NCBI RefSeq assembly: GCF_029963765.1
Contig: NZ_JALBYU010000005.1
Location: 62,001-126,000, forward strand
From: Pseudomonas sp. UYIF39
GTDB taxonomy: Bacteria > Pseudomonadota > Gammaproteobacteria > Pseudomonadales > Pseudomonadaceae
Length of the DNA stretch: 64,000 nt
Reading direction: 5' to 3'
The translations under genes were made by a program, and so were the position numbers. Shown here one piece after another: positions 46,950 through 56,001 of this stretch. Below the pieces are notes generated by a model that had not been told where the DNA came from, made no database searches, and saw nothing but the letters and a program-made list of their open reading frames with translations. Every line of letters starts with the position of its first letter. The stretch's first letter is position 1.

Positions 46950-47849
46950 TCACATGCACAGACGACGGGTCAGATCATTCAGAAGCCATCGGCCTGCTTT
47001 CCCTAAAGAGCGATTCTGCATGTGCGCTGCGTAGATCGTAAGTGTGTCTGGTGTGCGCTGAAGTTCGGCGGTTAACTCAAGCGGTAGGAGGCGTCCTGAA
47101 GCCAGATGATCCGCAATCAAATGCTCTGGCATTCGGCACCAACCGAACCCGGCGAGCAAAAAATCCAGCCGTCGTGCCAAATCTACAAACCGCCACTGGT
47201 GACTGCCCGTCACCCCATAGCTAGGGCCGTCGGGAAAAACCGGATCGGAAAGTACCAGTTGCACATAAGGCTTGAGGTCTGCACTTGTCGCCCGACGGCC
47301 TAACATAGCCAGGGGATGCCCGCTGGCTACTACTGGCCTCAAGTCGACGCTGAGCAGCGGCAGCGCGGTGACATCGTCGGGCACTATCGGAATCAATGTG
47401 CAAAGCGCCAGTGCCGCATCGCCGTTGCGTAATCGGCGCTCTGCGCCGCCTAAGCCTTCTGTAGAAAAACTCACTGCCAGATGCGGAAAAGCCTCGCGGA
47501 TAGCGCGGAGGCTTTCGATGAGCGGTGCGCTAGGGACTAAAGGGTCTATGGCGAGAGCCAACTCCGGCTCAACCCCTGCTGCCGTACTTGCGGCCATTGC
47601 TTCAAACTGGTCAGCGCTTGCCAGCACTGCGCGCGCTTGAACCACTAGCACTCTACCTACCTCAGTGAGAGTTGGACGATGGCCGCTCCGATCAAACAGC
47701 CTCACACCTTGAACTGACTCAAGTGTGGCAATCGACTGGCTAATGGCAGATTGAGCACGCCGCAGGTGACGTCCCGTTGCCGAGAAACTGCCTGTATCAG
47801 CAATGGTTACAAGGATCAGCAGCTGATCCAAGCTCAGATTTCCGATCAT
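46950..47849 (-). CDS. LysR-family regulator paired with azoreductase gene
   Basis: The protein has 299 residues. The helix-turn-helix is [58 protein letters not shown], and the effector domain follows. The ATG at 47849 was chosen over a TTG two codons upstream. It is divergent from the azoreductase gene (139 bases between), the usual arrangement for a quinone- or azo-responsive LysR and its target. Confidence 0.88.
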   Translation of the reverse strand: MIGNLSLDQLLILVTIADTGSFSATGRHLRRAQSAISQSIATLESVQGVRLFDRSGHRPTLTEVGRVLVVQARAVLASADQFEAMAASTAAGVEPELALAIDPLVPSAPLIESLRAIREAFPHLAVSFSTEGLGGAERRLRNGDAALALCTLIPIVPDDVTALPLLSVDLRPVVASGHPLAMLGRRATSADLKPYVQLVLSDPVFPDGPSYGVTGSHQWRFVDLARRLDFLLAGFGWCRMPEHLIADHLASGRLLPLELTAELQRTPDTLTIYAAHMQNRSLGKAGRWLLNDLTRRLCM

Positions 47850-47988
47850 GACCAATCACTTAAACAGATTGACTCAATCATATTTACATCACTCCTGCTT
47901 AGAGATCGCATTGGGTAGAGTGTGTCGCACATCGCCTAAAGCGACAACGCAAAACATACCGCCGCGTCACCGCGCAGGAGTTACTTTC

Positions 47989-48603
47989 ATGTCCAGGCTT
48001 CTCACCATTGAAACCAGCCCACGTGGGGATACTTCAATCTCCCGGCAGCTCACTCGCCGATTTGTGGCCGCGTGGGAAGCTGCACACCCTCGGGGCGCCA
48101 TCAAAATACGGGATCTAACGGACACTCCGCTTACGTTCGTGACGGCCCCCTGGTTACAGGCTTACTTCACCCCGGAAACCCAACATTCGCCTGAAATGAA
48201 AACCGTGTTGCAGTTATCCGATGAGCTTGCGGCCGAGTTGCTGGAAGCCGATCACGTGGTTATTTCAACGCCGGTCTACAACTATAACGTCCCTGCGGCG
48301 CTCAAGGCGTGGGTGGATCACGTGGTACGTAAAGGCCTGACCTTGGGCTTTGATGGTAAAGGGCTGGTGACCAGTAAAAAGGCAACGGTGCTGCTCGCCT
48401 CGGGAGGTGTATACACCAATGACTCCCCGATTAGAGACCGTGACATTGCGACCCAATATTTGAAACTGATCCTGAACGTCCTAGGTATCACTGATGTCAC
48501 CTTTATTGCGGCCGGCGGCGCTAAAGCTGTAGATCTCGGAGAAATCAGCATGCACGATTTTCTAGAAACATTTGATCATCAAATTCAAAAGTCGCTGGTT
48601 TAG
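47989..48603 (+). CDS. azoR: FMN-dependent NADH-azoreductase (AzoR/AcpD family)
   Basis: The protein has 204 residues of the flavodoxin-like quinone reductase fold. Markers are [19 protein letters not shown], the FMN-site [33 protein letters not shown] and [11 protein letters not shown]. Enzymes of this family use NADH to reduce quinones and azo bonds and protect against quinone stress. AGGAG nine bases before the ATG at 47989 decides the start; the open frame runs a further 47 codons upstream. Expression is likely controlled by the divergent LysR. Confidence 0.9.
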   Translation: MSRLLTIETSPRGDTSISRQLTRRFVAAWEAAHPRGAIKIRDLTDTPLTFVTAPWLQAYFTPETQHSPEMKTVLQLSDELAAELLEADHVVISTPVYNYNVPAALKAWVDHVVRKGLTLGFDGKGLVTSKKATVLLASGGVYTNDSPIRDRDIATQYLKLILNVLGITDVTFIAAGGAKAVDLGEISMHDFLETFDHQIQKSLV

Positions 48604-48635
48604 ACAGCATTTCTCCTAGCCCATACGATTCTGCT

Positions 48636-48960
48636 CTATCGACTTCGTGCTTCAACGGGCATCCACTTATGCGACAGTAACTGATCGATTTCACTTGCTC
48701 GCTGTGTCGCAGACTCGTGAGAACATCCTTCAAATAGGCATACGGATCATGCCCATTGAGCCGCTCCGACGGGATTAAGCTCATGATCGCTGCTGCCCGT
48801 TTTCCGCTGTGTAGCGACGCTGCGGACAGCCAGTTCTTGCGTCCCAACGCCCATGGCCGGATCTGGTTCTCGGCCCAATTGTTGTCAACGGGTACGGCCC
48901 GTCATCGAGGTAGCGCGACAACGCTGCCCAGCGTTTCAGGCTGTAATCCAATCGGCGATG
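48636..48960 (-). pseudogene. C-terminal remnant of an IS66-family transposase, two frameshifts
   Basis: Read on the minus strand, the pieces are LDYSLKRWAALSRYLDDG, then after a frameshift VPVDNNWAENQIRPWALGRKNWL and RAAAIMSLIPSERLNGHDPYAYLKDVLT. After a second frameshift (one base lost) come TQRASEIDQLLSHKWMPVEARSR and a TAG at 48636. These are the DDE C-terminus of IS66 transposases (TnpC). The element is therefore dead and has lost its first two thirds. Confidence 0.85.
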
Positions 48961-49227
48961 ACGGGACGCTGTGGGGTAGACTTGGATAGACTCGCTTTGT
49001 TGGCTTCATGGTCCAAAGCCCGGGGCGCACCTGTAAATCTGCACGCTCGAAGCCGATTGTCAGACTCCTGAAAGAATTGGTCTGAGCAATGAGGACAGCG
49101 GAGAGTTTAATTTTTTACCTGTTCAGCAGGTTGCTTTGATAAGCATGCCACTGACCCAGTATCAGCGTGCTGCTCGTGCCTCCATGGAGGAGTTGGAAAG
49201 CTTTTAAGTCAAAACGCAGGTATTAAA

Positions 49228-49250
49228 AAGCCGGCTTGTGGCCGGCTTCT
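49228..49250 (-). terminator. Rho-independent terminator on the minus strand
   Basis: AAGCCGGC/GCCGGCTT stem (49228-49235 with 49241-49248) and loop TTGTG; on the minus strand it is followed by five T residues. It has the same loop as the hairpin at 39118. Confidence 0.7.
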
Positions 49251-49468
49251 CGGGGACTGGCTTAGTTCATTTTTGGTAAACCGCGCCAGCCTTCAAAACG
49301 TACACCCGGATCTTGCGTCCGGCTGTGGGACTTGGCGAGAAAATCATCTGCCTTGTCGGTGCGATTCTCCGCCGCGGGGCGGGTCGATGCGCAAATGTGG
49401 GGCGCAGCATACTGATTTTTTGGGGGAATTCCCAGCGTGGTGTGCGACCTAGAGCTATCCCGGGACTT

Positions 49469-49599
49469 GTAGCAGCTGGCGAAGCCTGCGTTCGGCTGCG
49501 GAGCAGTCGTAAAACCATGCAACGCTGAGAATCAGGCAGACCGTGCCTGCAGGATTGACGACTGCTCCGCAGCCGGACGCAGGCTTCGCCAGCTGCGAC
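49469..49599. repeat. Inverted repeat pair of a second palindromic family
   Basis: GCAGCTGGCGAAGCCTGCGT...GCTGCGGAGCAGTCGT (49471-49510) is inverted at 49558-49597. The arms match at nearly every base. The core differs from the REP family in the rest of the window (it is of the GCTGGCGAAGCCTGCG type). It stands just downstream of the S24 repressor gene. Confidence 0.85.
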
Positions 49600-49611
49600 A
49601 AAGTTATGTGT

Positions 49612-50364
49612 TTACAGAAAAGGTACGGGCGGCCTGCGTTTATTCAGGGTCGACCACCAGAACACCCATCCCAGAACCCTTATTTGTTGTTCTTCGATTT
49701 GCGGAGGTCTGAAGACTTCATCCGGATATTCGGAGCTGTTGTGGCTGCGCATGCGTATCGCGTTGCCTGGTACCCGGCTCAGGTATTTGATGCGCAACAT
49801 GCCGTCGTGCTCGATTGCGTAAATCTCTCCGTCGACAATTTGCGTGAGCCCGCGGTCGATGGCGACGATGGAGCCATCTTCAATTTTTTCGGCCATGCTG
49901 TTGCCAACCATGCGGGCGCAGATGGCATCGGAGTGGTTGATTTCCAGGGAGTCAAGATCGCTGCGCGGCAGGCGGATCGATTCGCTGGGGTCTTTGATGA
50001 CATGGTTTTTGTCGGAGCCGGGGGCAGTGGCCGCTTCTTTGTAAAAGGGTAGTTCGATATCGACTGGGTCGATGACCCGATAGGTGCCCCGGATTGACTG
50101 GGCGTCGAAGGTGTTGCCGGATGCGTCGATCAGATGCAATTCCCTGGCGTCTTGCGGTCCTTCGCCGGTTTTCAGCCATTCAGTATTCACGGACAGTCTT
50201 CTGGCGACATCTTCCATGCGGTAGTCAGGAACTCCGCGGGTATACCAGTTATGGACAGTTTGAGGGTCGGAAATACCCAGGAATTCGGCAAATCTCGTTG
50301 TCGTGATTTGTAGCTCTTTCAGGAGCATTCTGAATCGTGGGCCGCAGGATTTGTTCTTTTTCAT
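49612..50364 (-). CDS. PrtR-like S24-family repressor
   Basis: The protein has 250 residues. An N-terminal helix-turn-helix (residues about 18-45: LQITTTRFAEFLGISDPQTVHNWYTRG) is followed by a linker and a C-terminal S24/LexA-like domain. Ser156 (in GNSMAEKIEDG) and Lys193 (in LRIKYL) form the catalytic dyad. No Ala-Gly or Cys-Gly cleavage pair is evident in the hinge. It resembles PrtR, the pyocin repressor, but there is no PrtN or phage gene beside it. The ATG at 50364 was used in place of a GTG two codons earlier. Confidence 0.87.
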   Translation of the reverse strand: MKKNKSCGPRFRMLLKELQITTTRFAEFLGISDPQTVHNWYTRGVPDYRMEDVARRLSVNTEWLKTGEGPQDARELHLIDASGNTFDAQSIRGTYRVIDPVDIELPFYKEAATAPGSDKNHVIKDPSESIRLPRSDLDSLEINHSDAICARMVGNSMAEKIEDGSIVAIDRGLTQIVDGEIYAIEHDGMLRIKYLSRVPGNAIRMRSHNSSEYPDEVFRPPQIEEQQIRVLGWVFWWSTLNKRRPPVPFL

Positions 50365-50529
50365 AAACACGAGTCTAGCCGTGCGGCATAAGGCTTTGAT
50401 TCAACAAAACGTTCAAATCTGGCGTGAAATTTAAGTCCTGATGTAAGACGTCTTTTGTAAAAATTAAACAAGAAAAAACCGGTTTGCCTGCCAGTTAAAT
50501 GTGCTGTTGAACATGATATTCAAACGCCC

Positions 50530-50560
50530 ACAAAAAACCCCGGATCAACCGGGGTTCTTC
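50530..50560 (-). terminator. Terminator of ppa
   Basis: AACCCCGG/CCGGGGTT stem (50536-50543 and 50549-50556) with loop ATCAA; read on the minus strand the stem is followed by TTTTTTG. It lies 28 bases after the ppa stop. Confidence 0.9.
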
Positions 50561-50587
50561 GTTATAGCAGCTCGTGAGAAGCGGCTA

Positions 50588-51115
50588 TCAGCCTTTATAG
50601 GCAGCAACCGACTTCATGATCTCGGTGCGAGCGGCTTCGGAGTCGCCCCAACCTTCGATCTTCACCCATTTGCCTTTTTCGAGGTCTTTGTAGTTCGCGA
50701 AGAAGTGCTCGATTTGCTGAATCAGCAATGGAGGCAGGTCGCTGCACTCTTTCACGTCGACGTACAGCTGGGACAGCTTGTCGTGTGGTACTGCAACCAC
50801 TTTGGCATCGCCGCCGCCGTCGTCAGTCATGTGCAGGATGCCGATTGGACGGGCGCGGATGACCGAACCTGGAGCAACCGGGTAAGGGGTCACGACCAGC
50901 ACGTCGAGGGGGTCACCGTCGTCAGCCAAGGTGTTCGGGATGAAACCGTAGTTGGCCGGGTAGAACATCGGGGTGGCCATGAAACGGTCAACGAACAGGC
51001 AATCGCTGTCTTTGTCGATTTCGTATTTGATCGGGGCGTGGTTGGCCGGAATCTCGATCGCGACGTAGATGTCGTTCGGCAGGTCTTTGCCAGCCGGAAT
51101 CTTGCTGTAGCTCAT
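50588..51115 (-). CDS. ppa: Inorganic pyrophosphatase (family I)
   Basis: The protein has 175 residues, typical of hexameric bacterial enzymes. Signatures are [18 protein letters not shown] and the metal-binding [12 protein letters not shown], with [12 protein letters not shown] near the C-terminus. It splits pyrophosphate and drives biosynthetic reactions. It stands alone with its own terminator. Confidence 0.97.
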   Translation of the reverse strand: MSYSKIPAGKDLPNDIYVAIEIPANHAPIKYEIDKDSDCLFVDRFMATPMFYPANYGFIPNTLADDGDPLDVLVVTPYPVAPGSVIRARPIGILHMTDDGGGDAKVVAVPHDKLSQLYVDVKECSDLPPLLIQQIEHFFANYKDLEKGKWVKIEGWGDSEAARTEIMKSVAAYKG

Positions 51116-51228
51116 TGGGCGGTGCCCCCGTTAGTTGACCAAAAACACTTGGCCGGATTGACCAAAAAGTGGCGGCGATTATAGGCATATTCCGCCACCG
51201 ATGCTATGGACCAGAGGTCGTGTAGACC

Positions 51229-52041
51229 TTAGTCGCGTGCCTGATAGACCGGGTCTTCGGCCAGAAGTTGCCGCAGCCGGGCCAGAGGGTCCTGGCGGTA
51301 AAACAGCTTCAGTTGTTCATAAACCTGAGGATACGCCTCGTGCAGCAAATCCGGGGCACTGAAGAAGTATTCGCTGGTGACCGCGAAGAACTCGGCGGGG
51401 TTTTCCGCTGCGTACGGGTCGATGGCGGTGTCAGCGTCGGGATTGCGGTCCAGTTGCCGATCAAGGTCGTCGTAGGCCTCTTGCATGACCTTGGCCCAGT
51501 CGCTGACCCGCATGTCGGCGTGCAGCGGCGGCAGCCCGTTGGCGTCGCCGTTGAGCATGTCGAGTTTATGCGCGAGCTCGTGGATTACCAGGTTGTAGCC
51601 TTCCCAGCCACCACTGGCCATCACGCCGGGCCAGGCGAGGATGATCGGGCCTTGCTGCCAGGCTTCGCCGCTGTGTTCGCCGTCCCATTCGTGCTCGACA
51701 CCGCTGGCGTCGCGATGGCGCTGGGGGCTGAGGAAGTCGTCGGGATAGAGGACGATTTCGTGGAAGCCCTGATACCAGTTCAGATCGCCCAGCTGTAGCA
51801 ACGGCAATTGCGCCTGGGCGGCAAGCAGCAGGCGTTGCTCCTGGTGGAGTTTGACGCCGGGCAGGGCGGTCAGGTGTTTGTCCTGGAGGAACAGCACGCT
51901 GGCTTCGCGCAGCCACTGGTCTTCGGCGGCGCTGATGCCATCGAGAAAACTCAAGTGATGGCGCACCCGCTGCCACATGTCGTCGGCAATCGGGTGCTTG
52001 GCCAGGGTGCGCTGGCGACGCCAGGCGCTAAGGGACCACAT
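51229..52041 (-). CDS. mtfA: MtfA-family zinc peptidase
   Basis: The protein has 270 residues. The zinc motif is HELAH (in LVIHELAHKLDMLNGDANGLPPL), and the third ligand Glu is in ENPAEFFAVTSEYFF. N-terminal segments such as FLQDKHLTALPGVKLHQEQRLLLAAQAQLPLL are typical of MtfA (DUF980). E. coli MtfA binds the repressor Mlc and so affects glucose uptake; Pseudomonas lacks that PTS, so the target here is uncertain. A 6-base gap separates it from the DedA gene upstream. Confidence 0.92.
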   Translation of the reverse strand: MWSLSAWRRQRTLAKHPIADDMWQRVRHHLSFLDGISAAEDQWLREASVLFLQDKHLTALPGVKLHQEQRLLLAAQAQLPLLQLGDLNWYQGFHEIVLYPDDFLSPQRHRDASGVEHEWDGEHSGEAWQQGPIILAWPGVMASGGWEGYNLVIHELAHKLDMLNGDANGLPPLHADMRVSDWAKVMQEAYDDLDRQLDRNPDADTAIDPYAAENPAEFFAVTSEYFFSAPDLLHEAYPQVYEQLKLFYRQDPLARLRQLLAEDPVYQARD

Positions 52042-52047
52042 GGTGAA

Positions 52048-52704
52048 TCAGCGCGATTGGGCTTTGGACGCGGCGTTTGCAAGGCGACTGCGGATCATGC
52101 CGATGATCATCGGTACCAGCGATAGCAGGATGATGCCCACTACCAGCAGCGACAGGTTCTTTTTGATGAACGGTACGTTGCCGAAGAAGTACCCGAGGGT
52201 CACCAGACCGCCCACCCAGAGGATCGTGCCAAAAACACTGAAGGCGAAGAAACGCGGGTAGGGCATTTTGGCCACGCCGGCGACAAACGGTGCAAAGGTG
52301 CGAATGATCGGCATGAAGCGCGCCAGCGTCACCGTTTTGCCGCCGTGTTTGTCGTAGAAGTCGTGGGTTTGCTGCAGGTAGTCGCGGCGGAAGATTTTCG
52401 AATTAGGGTTACTGAACAAACGCTCGCCGGCCGTTCTTCCGATCAGGTAGTTGGTGCTGTCGCCAAGGATTGCCGCCAGCATCAGCAGGCCACCCAGCAG
52501 CACCGGGTCCATACCGCCGCCGGCGGCTACTGCGCCAGCGATGAACAGCAGGGAATCGCCCGGCAGGAATGGCATGACCACCAGACCGGTTTCGCAGAAG
52601 ATCACCAGGAACAAAATGGCGTAAATCCATGGCCCGTAGTTGTTTACCAGCAAATCGAGGTACACATCGAGATGCAGGATAATGTCGAGCGGGTTGAAAT
52701 CCAT
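52048..52704 (-). CDS. DedA-family membrane protein
   Basis: The protein has 218 residues with four or five helices (for example WIYAILFLVIFCETGLVVMPFLPGDSLLFIAGAVA). Motifs are ETGLVVMPFLPGDSLLF, GDSTNYLIGRTAGE and ARFMPIIRTFAPFVAGVAKMPY. DedA proteins are flippases for undecaprenyl phosphate or phospholipids and protect against membrane stress. The ATG at 52704 has AGGTG upstream. It is likely transcribed with mtfA. Confidence 0.92.
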   Translation of the reverse strand: MDFNPLDIILHLDVYLDLLVNNYGPWIYAILFLVIFCETGLVVMPFLPGDSLLFIAGAVAAGGGMDPVLLGGLLMLAAILGDSTNYLIGRTAGERLFSNPNSKIFRRDYLQQTHDFYDKHGGKTVTLARFMPIIRTFAPFVAGVAKMPYPRFFAFSVFGTILWVGGLVTLGYFFGNVPFIKKNLSLLVVGIILLSLVPMIIGMIRSRLANAASKAQSR

Positions 52705-52895
52705 GTGGGGCACCTGTGGTGATAGTCCGACTCAGCAGACCCGTGCGATTGACTTCATGTAAGGCTACAAGCGGGTGTAGTTTTTCTTACAAGCCGGGAA
52801 GCTCGGGATTATACGGGCTGAGAAGTGAAAAACGCGTCGAGTTTGTAGCGGGGGATGTCTAGGGATCCACACCGGTTGGAGTGGCGCAATCGATT

Positions 52896-52984
52896 CCTGT
52901 GGGAGCGAGCTTGCTCGCGATTCAGGCACCTCGGTGTATCAGTCATAGCGAGGAGAAGCTATCGCGAGCAAGCTCGCTCCCACA
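52896..52984. repeat. REP pair (inverted)
   Basis: CCTGTGGGAGCGAGCTTGCT and its inverse AGCAAGCTCGCTCCCACA flank about 40 bases. It lies between the DedA gene and the GNAT gene and belongs to the same family as the pairs at 12971 and 55851. Confidence 0.92.
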
Positions 52985-52998
52985 ATGTTCGAGGTGGA

Positions 52999-53460
52999 TC
53001 AGAGCTCGTCGCTGATCGGCAACACATAGTTTTTGAACTCGGTGTCTTCCTTGAATCCGATGGATTCGTAGGTTTTCTGCGCGACTTCGTTATTGCTGCT
53101 GGTGGAAACGCGCATCCGCACAGCATTGGTTTCCTTGGCCATTTTCTTCGCGGTGCGGATGAGATTGTCGGCCACCAACTGGCGGCGGGCCTCTTCGGCG
53201 ACGTAGATGTCGTTGAGGATCCACACGCGCTTCAGCGAAAGGGACGAAAAGCTCGGATACAACTGACAGAAACCCATCAGTTTGTTGCTGTCGTCATCGG
53301 CCAGGGCCAGGTAGATCACCGACTCCTTGCGACGCAGGCGTTTTTCGAGGAACGCCCGGGACGAGTCCGGATAGGCCAGAGAGCCATAAAACTCGCGATA
53401 TTTGACGAACAACGGGGTCAGCAGGTCCAGGTGTTCGAGGGTCGCTTGAATAATCCGCAT
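52999..53460 (-). CDS. GNAT-family N-acetyltransferase
   Basis: The protein has 153 residues. GNAT features are ESVIYLALADDDSNKLMGFCQLYPSF, the acetyl-CoA loop IYVAEEARRQLVADNL (motif A: a reduced RxxGxG) and RMRVSTSSNNEVAQKTYESIGF. It stands just upstream of the ethanolamine genes. The substrate is not known. The ATG at 53460 was preferred over a TTG six codons upstream. Confidence 0.87.
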   Translation of the reverse strand: MRIIQATLEHLDLLTPLFVKYREFYGSLAYPDSSRAFLEKRLRRKESVIYLALADDDSNKLMGFCQLYPSFSSLSLKRVWILNDIYVAEEARRQLVADNLIRTAKKMAKETNAVRMRVSTSSNNEVAQKTYESIGFKEDTEFKNYVLPISDEL

Positions 53461-53578
53461 GGTTGGTCTCGTCTTCAAGTGGCTGTCTTCACGTACTCTG
53501 ACGGCGAACGGTTCTCACTCGGGCAGCCGTGCGTCGATCCTGCCTGAAACTGGATCAGAAACGCAATGCGGAATCGGT

Positions 53579-54415
53579 TCAGGTATTCGGCGGACTCAGT
53601 AGGAAATTGCCTTTCATGTCCGCTCCTGCGTCCGACTCCAGCGTCTGAACCTGCGCTTCGTCCTTCAGATTGACTCCCGACAACTGCCGCCGGCACGCTT
53701 CGCGCATCAAATACAGCAAGCGGTGTGCTGCCATGCCGTAACTCAGGCCTTCGAGCCGGACATTGGAGATGCAGTTGCGATAGGCGTCCGTCAGCCCGAC
53801 CTTTGGATTGTAGGTGAAATACAGCCCCAGGCTGTCCGGGGAGCTGAGGCCAGGGCGTTCGCCGATCAGGATTACCACCATTTTCGCACCCAGCAGTTCG
53901 CCGATCTCGTCGGCTACGGCGACCCGACCCTGTTCCACCAGAATGACCGGTGAGACGGACCAGCCGTCACTCACAATCTGATCTTCCATTCGCGCCAGAA
54001 ACGGCAGGGTATGGCGATGAACGGCCAGCGCCGACAACCCATCGGCAACGACAATTGCCAGATCGACACCGCCGGGATTGGCCAGTGCGTAATCGCGCAG
54101 TGTCTGAGCCGACTCATCACTCAGCTTTCGCCCCAAATCGGGGCGTTGCAAATAACTGTTCCTGTCCGTAGCGGCGCTGTGTAGCAGCAAGCTGGCGCGC
54201 CCGCGTTCAGCCAGTTGTGAGCTGAGCCCCGCATGGTCGAACGGCAAGTGCACCGCATCCCGCGCCTGAGCGTGGGCGTACTGGAAATCCAGTTGCGCGC
54301 TGGTCGGCATGCTGGTGCCAGTTCTACCCAAGGCGATCCGCGCCGGCGTCAGGCGACGCAGTTCCAGCAACGGGTTCTGTGGGTCAACGGGTGGTTTATC
54401 CATTTCAACACTCAT
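53579..54415 (-). CDS. eutC: Ethanolamine ammonia-lyase small subunit
   Basis: The protein has 278 residues. EutC features are [32 protein letters not shown], the cobalamin-binding [24 protein letters not shown] and [21 protein letters not shown]. With EutB it converts ethanolamine to acetaldehyde and ammonia using adenosylcobalamin. It overlaps the eutB stop by four bases (ATGA). Confidence 0.95.
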   Translation of the reverse strand: MSVEMDKPPVDPQNPLLELRRLTPARIALGRTGTSMPTSAQLDFQYAHAQARDAVHLPFDHAGLSSQLAERGRASLLLHSAATDRNSYLQRPDLGRKLSDESAQTLRDYALANPGGVDLAIVVADGLSALAVHRHTLPFLARMEDQIVSDGWSVSPVILVEQGRVAVADEIGELLGAKMVVILIGERPGLSSPDSLGLYFTYNPKVGLTDAYRNCISNVRLEGLSYGMAAHRLLYLMREACRRQLSGVNLKDEAQVQTLESDAGADMKGNFLLSPPNT

Positions 54416-55806
54416 CCCAGTTGCGCCATCGCTTGGCGGAAAGCCGGCGGCAGGCTGTCGCCGAAGTGAATCTTGCCGTCTGTCTGGGTGAAAATGCCCA
54501 TTCTCGCCAGCCATTGTTCGAATTCCGGTGCAGGTTTCAGGCCCAGCGTCTGGCGAGCGTAAAGCGCGTCGTGGAATGAGGTGGTCTGGTAGTTGAGCAT
54601 GATGTCGTCGGAGCCGGGGATGCCCATGATGAAGTTGATCCCGGCCACGCCCAACAGGGTCAGCAGGGTGTCCATGTCGTCCTGGTCGGCTTCGGCGTGG
54701 TTGGTGTAACAGATGTCGCAACCCATGGGCACGCCCAGGAGCTTGCCGCAGAAGTGATCCTCGAGGCCGGCGCGGATGATCTGTTTACCGTTGTAGAGGT
54801 ATTCCGGGCCAATGAATCCTACGACGGTGTTCACCAGGAACGGTTTGAAATGTCGCGCAACGGCGTAGGCGCGGGTTTCGCAGGTCTGTTGATCGATGCC
54901 GTGGTGGGCGTTAGCTGACAGGGCGCTGCCTTGGCCGGTCTCGAAATACATCAGATTCTGGCCCAGCGTGCCGCGATTCAGGCTCAAACCGGCGTCATAG
55001 CCTTCCTTCAGCACGTTCAGGTTGATACCGAAACTGGCGTTGGCCGCTTCGGTGCCGGCGATCGACTGGAACACCAGGTCCAGAGGAACGCCGCGATTGA
55101 TCGCCTCAATGGACGTGGTGACATGCGTCAGCACGCAGGCCTGGGTCGGAATCTCGTAGCGCTGAATGATCGCGTCGAGCATTTCCAGCATGGCGCAGAT
55201 TGAGGCGATGCTGTCGGTGGCCGGGTTGATGCCGATCATCGCGTCGCCATTGCCATACAGCAGGCCGTCCAAAACGCTCGCGGCGATGCCAGCCGGTTCG
55301 TCGGTGGGGTGGTTGGGTTGCAGGCGGGTGGATAGCCGACCGCGCAGGCCCATCGTGCCGCGGAACAGGGTGACCACGCGGATTTTCTGCGCCACCAGCA
55401 CCAGATCCTGCACGCGCATGATCTTCGATACGGCGGCGGCCATTTCCGGGGTCAGGCCTGGCGCGAGGGCGCGCAGGCTCTGTTCGTCGGCGGCATCGCT
55501 GAGCAACCAGTCGCGAAAGCCGCCGACGGTGAGGTGGCTGACGGCGGCGAAGGCTTGTTTGTCGTGAGTGTCGATGATCAGTCGGGTGACTTCATCGGTC
55601 TCGTACGGAATGAGTACTTCTTGCAGGAAGTGGCTGAGCGGGATGTTGGCGAGGGCCATCTGCGCGGCCACACGCTCGCCATCGTTGAGGGCGGCGACGC
55701 CGGCCAGAAAGTCCCCGGAACGCGCCGGGCTGGCCTTGGCCATGACGTCCTTGAGACTCTCGAAGCGATAGGTCTGGGCGCCGACGGAATGGGCAAATGC
55801 GGCCAC
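54412..55806 (-). CDS. eutB: Ethanolamine ammonia-lyase large subunit
   Basis: The protein has 464 residues, forming a TIM barrel that holds the substrate. Segments such as [44 protein letters not shown] and [19 protein letters not shown] are typical. I chose the GTG at 55806 with AGGAG six bases upstream; the open frame adds six codons from a TTG. It follows eat after 195 bases that hold a REP pair. Confidence 0.95.
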   Translation of the reverse strand: MAAFAHSVGAQTYRFESLKDVMAKASPARSGDFLAGVAALNDGERVAAQMALANIPLSHFLQEVLIPYETDEVTRLIIDTHDKQAFAAVSHLTVGGFRDWLLSDAADEQSLRALAPGLTPEMAAAVSKIMRVQDLVLVAQKIRVVTLFRGTMGLRGRLSTRLQPNHPTDEPAGIAASVLDGLLYGNGDAMIGINPATDSIASICAMLEMLDAIIQRYEIPTQACVLTHVTTSIEAINRGVPLDLVFQSIAGTEAANASFGINLNVLKEGYDAGLSLNRGTLGQNLMYFETGQGSALSANAHHGIDQQTCETRAYAVARHFKPFLVNTVVGFIGPEYLYNGKQIIRAGLEDHFCGKLLGVPMGCDICYTNHAEADQDDMDTLLTLLGVAGINFIMGIPGSDDIMLNYQTTSFHDALYARQTLGLKPAPEFEQWLARMGIFTQTDGKIHFGDSLPPAFRQAMAQLG

Positions 55807-55850
55807 GTTATTCTCCTGATTCAATCAATGACTCAAAACACCACCAAACC

Positions 55851-55944
55851 CCTGTGGGAGCGAGCTTGCTCGCGATAGCGGTATGTCATTCAGCACATGT
55901 GTCGGATATAAGACCGCTATCGCGAGCAAGCTCGCTCCCACAGG
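55851..55944. repeat. REP pair (inverted)
   Basis: CCTGTGGGAGCGAGCTTGCT and AGCAAGCTCGCTCCCACAGG face each other across about 45 bases. It lies between eat and eutB, inside what is probably one transcription unit, so it may modulate mRNA stability. Confidence 0.92.
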
Positions 55945-56001
55945 AGGGCGGTGCACTTCAATATGGCAGTCGCCGGGCAACAGGCCCGGCGCCGGTGCAA
56001 C

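Larger units (their letters stand above)
48604..49611. other. Gap of about 1 kb made of mobile-element and repeat debris
   Basis: It contains the IS66-type remnant (48636-48960), a minus-strand terminator (49228-49250), a possible small ORF remnant that ends at 49262, and an inverted repeat pair (49469-49599). The 48960-49220 stretch holds no recognisable gene. Confidence 0.6.

Noticed and set aside
48960..49220. Short plus-strand frame ending in RAASMEELESF-like residues near 49205
   Set aside because: It is short, lacks a ribosome site and has no similarity I can name; likely debris of the mobile element.
49262..49522. Small minus-strand ORF of 86 codons beside the terminator
   Set aside because: Its N-terminal third is encoded by the inverted repeat and there is no ribosome site, so only a remnant reading remains possible.
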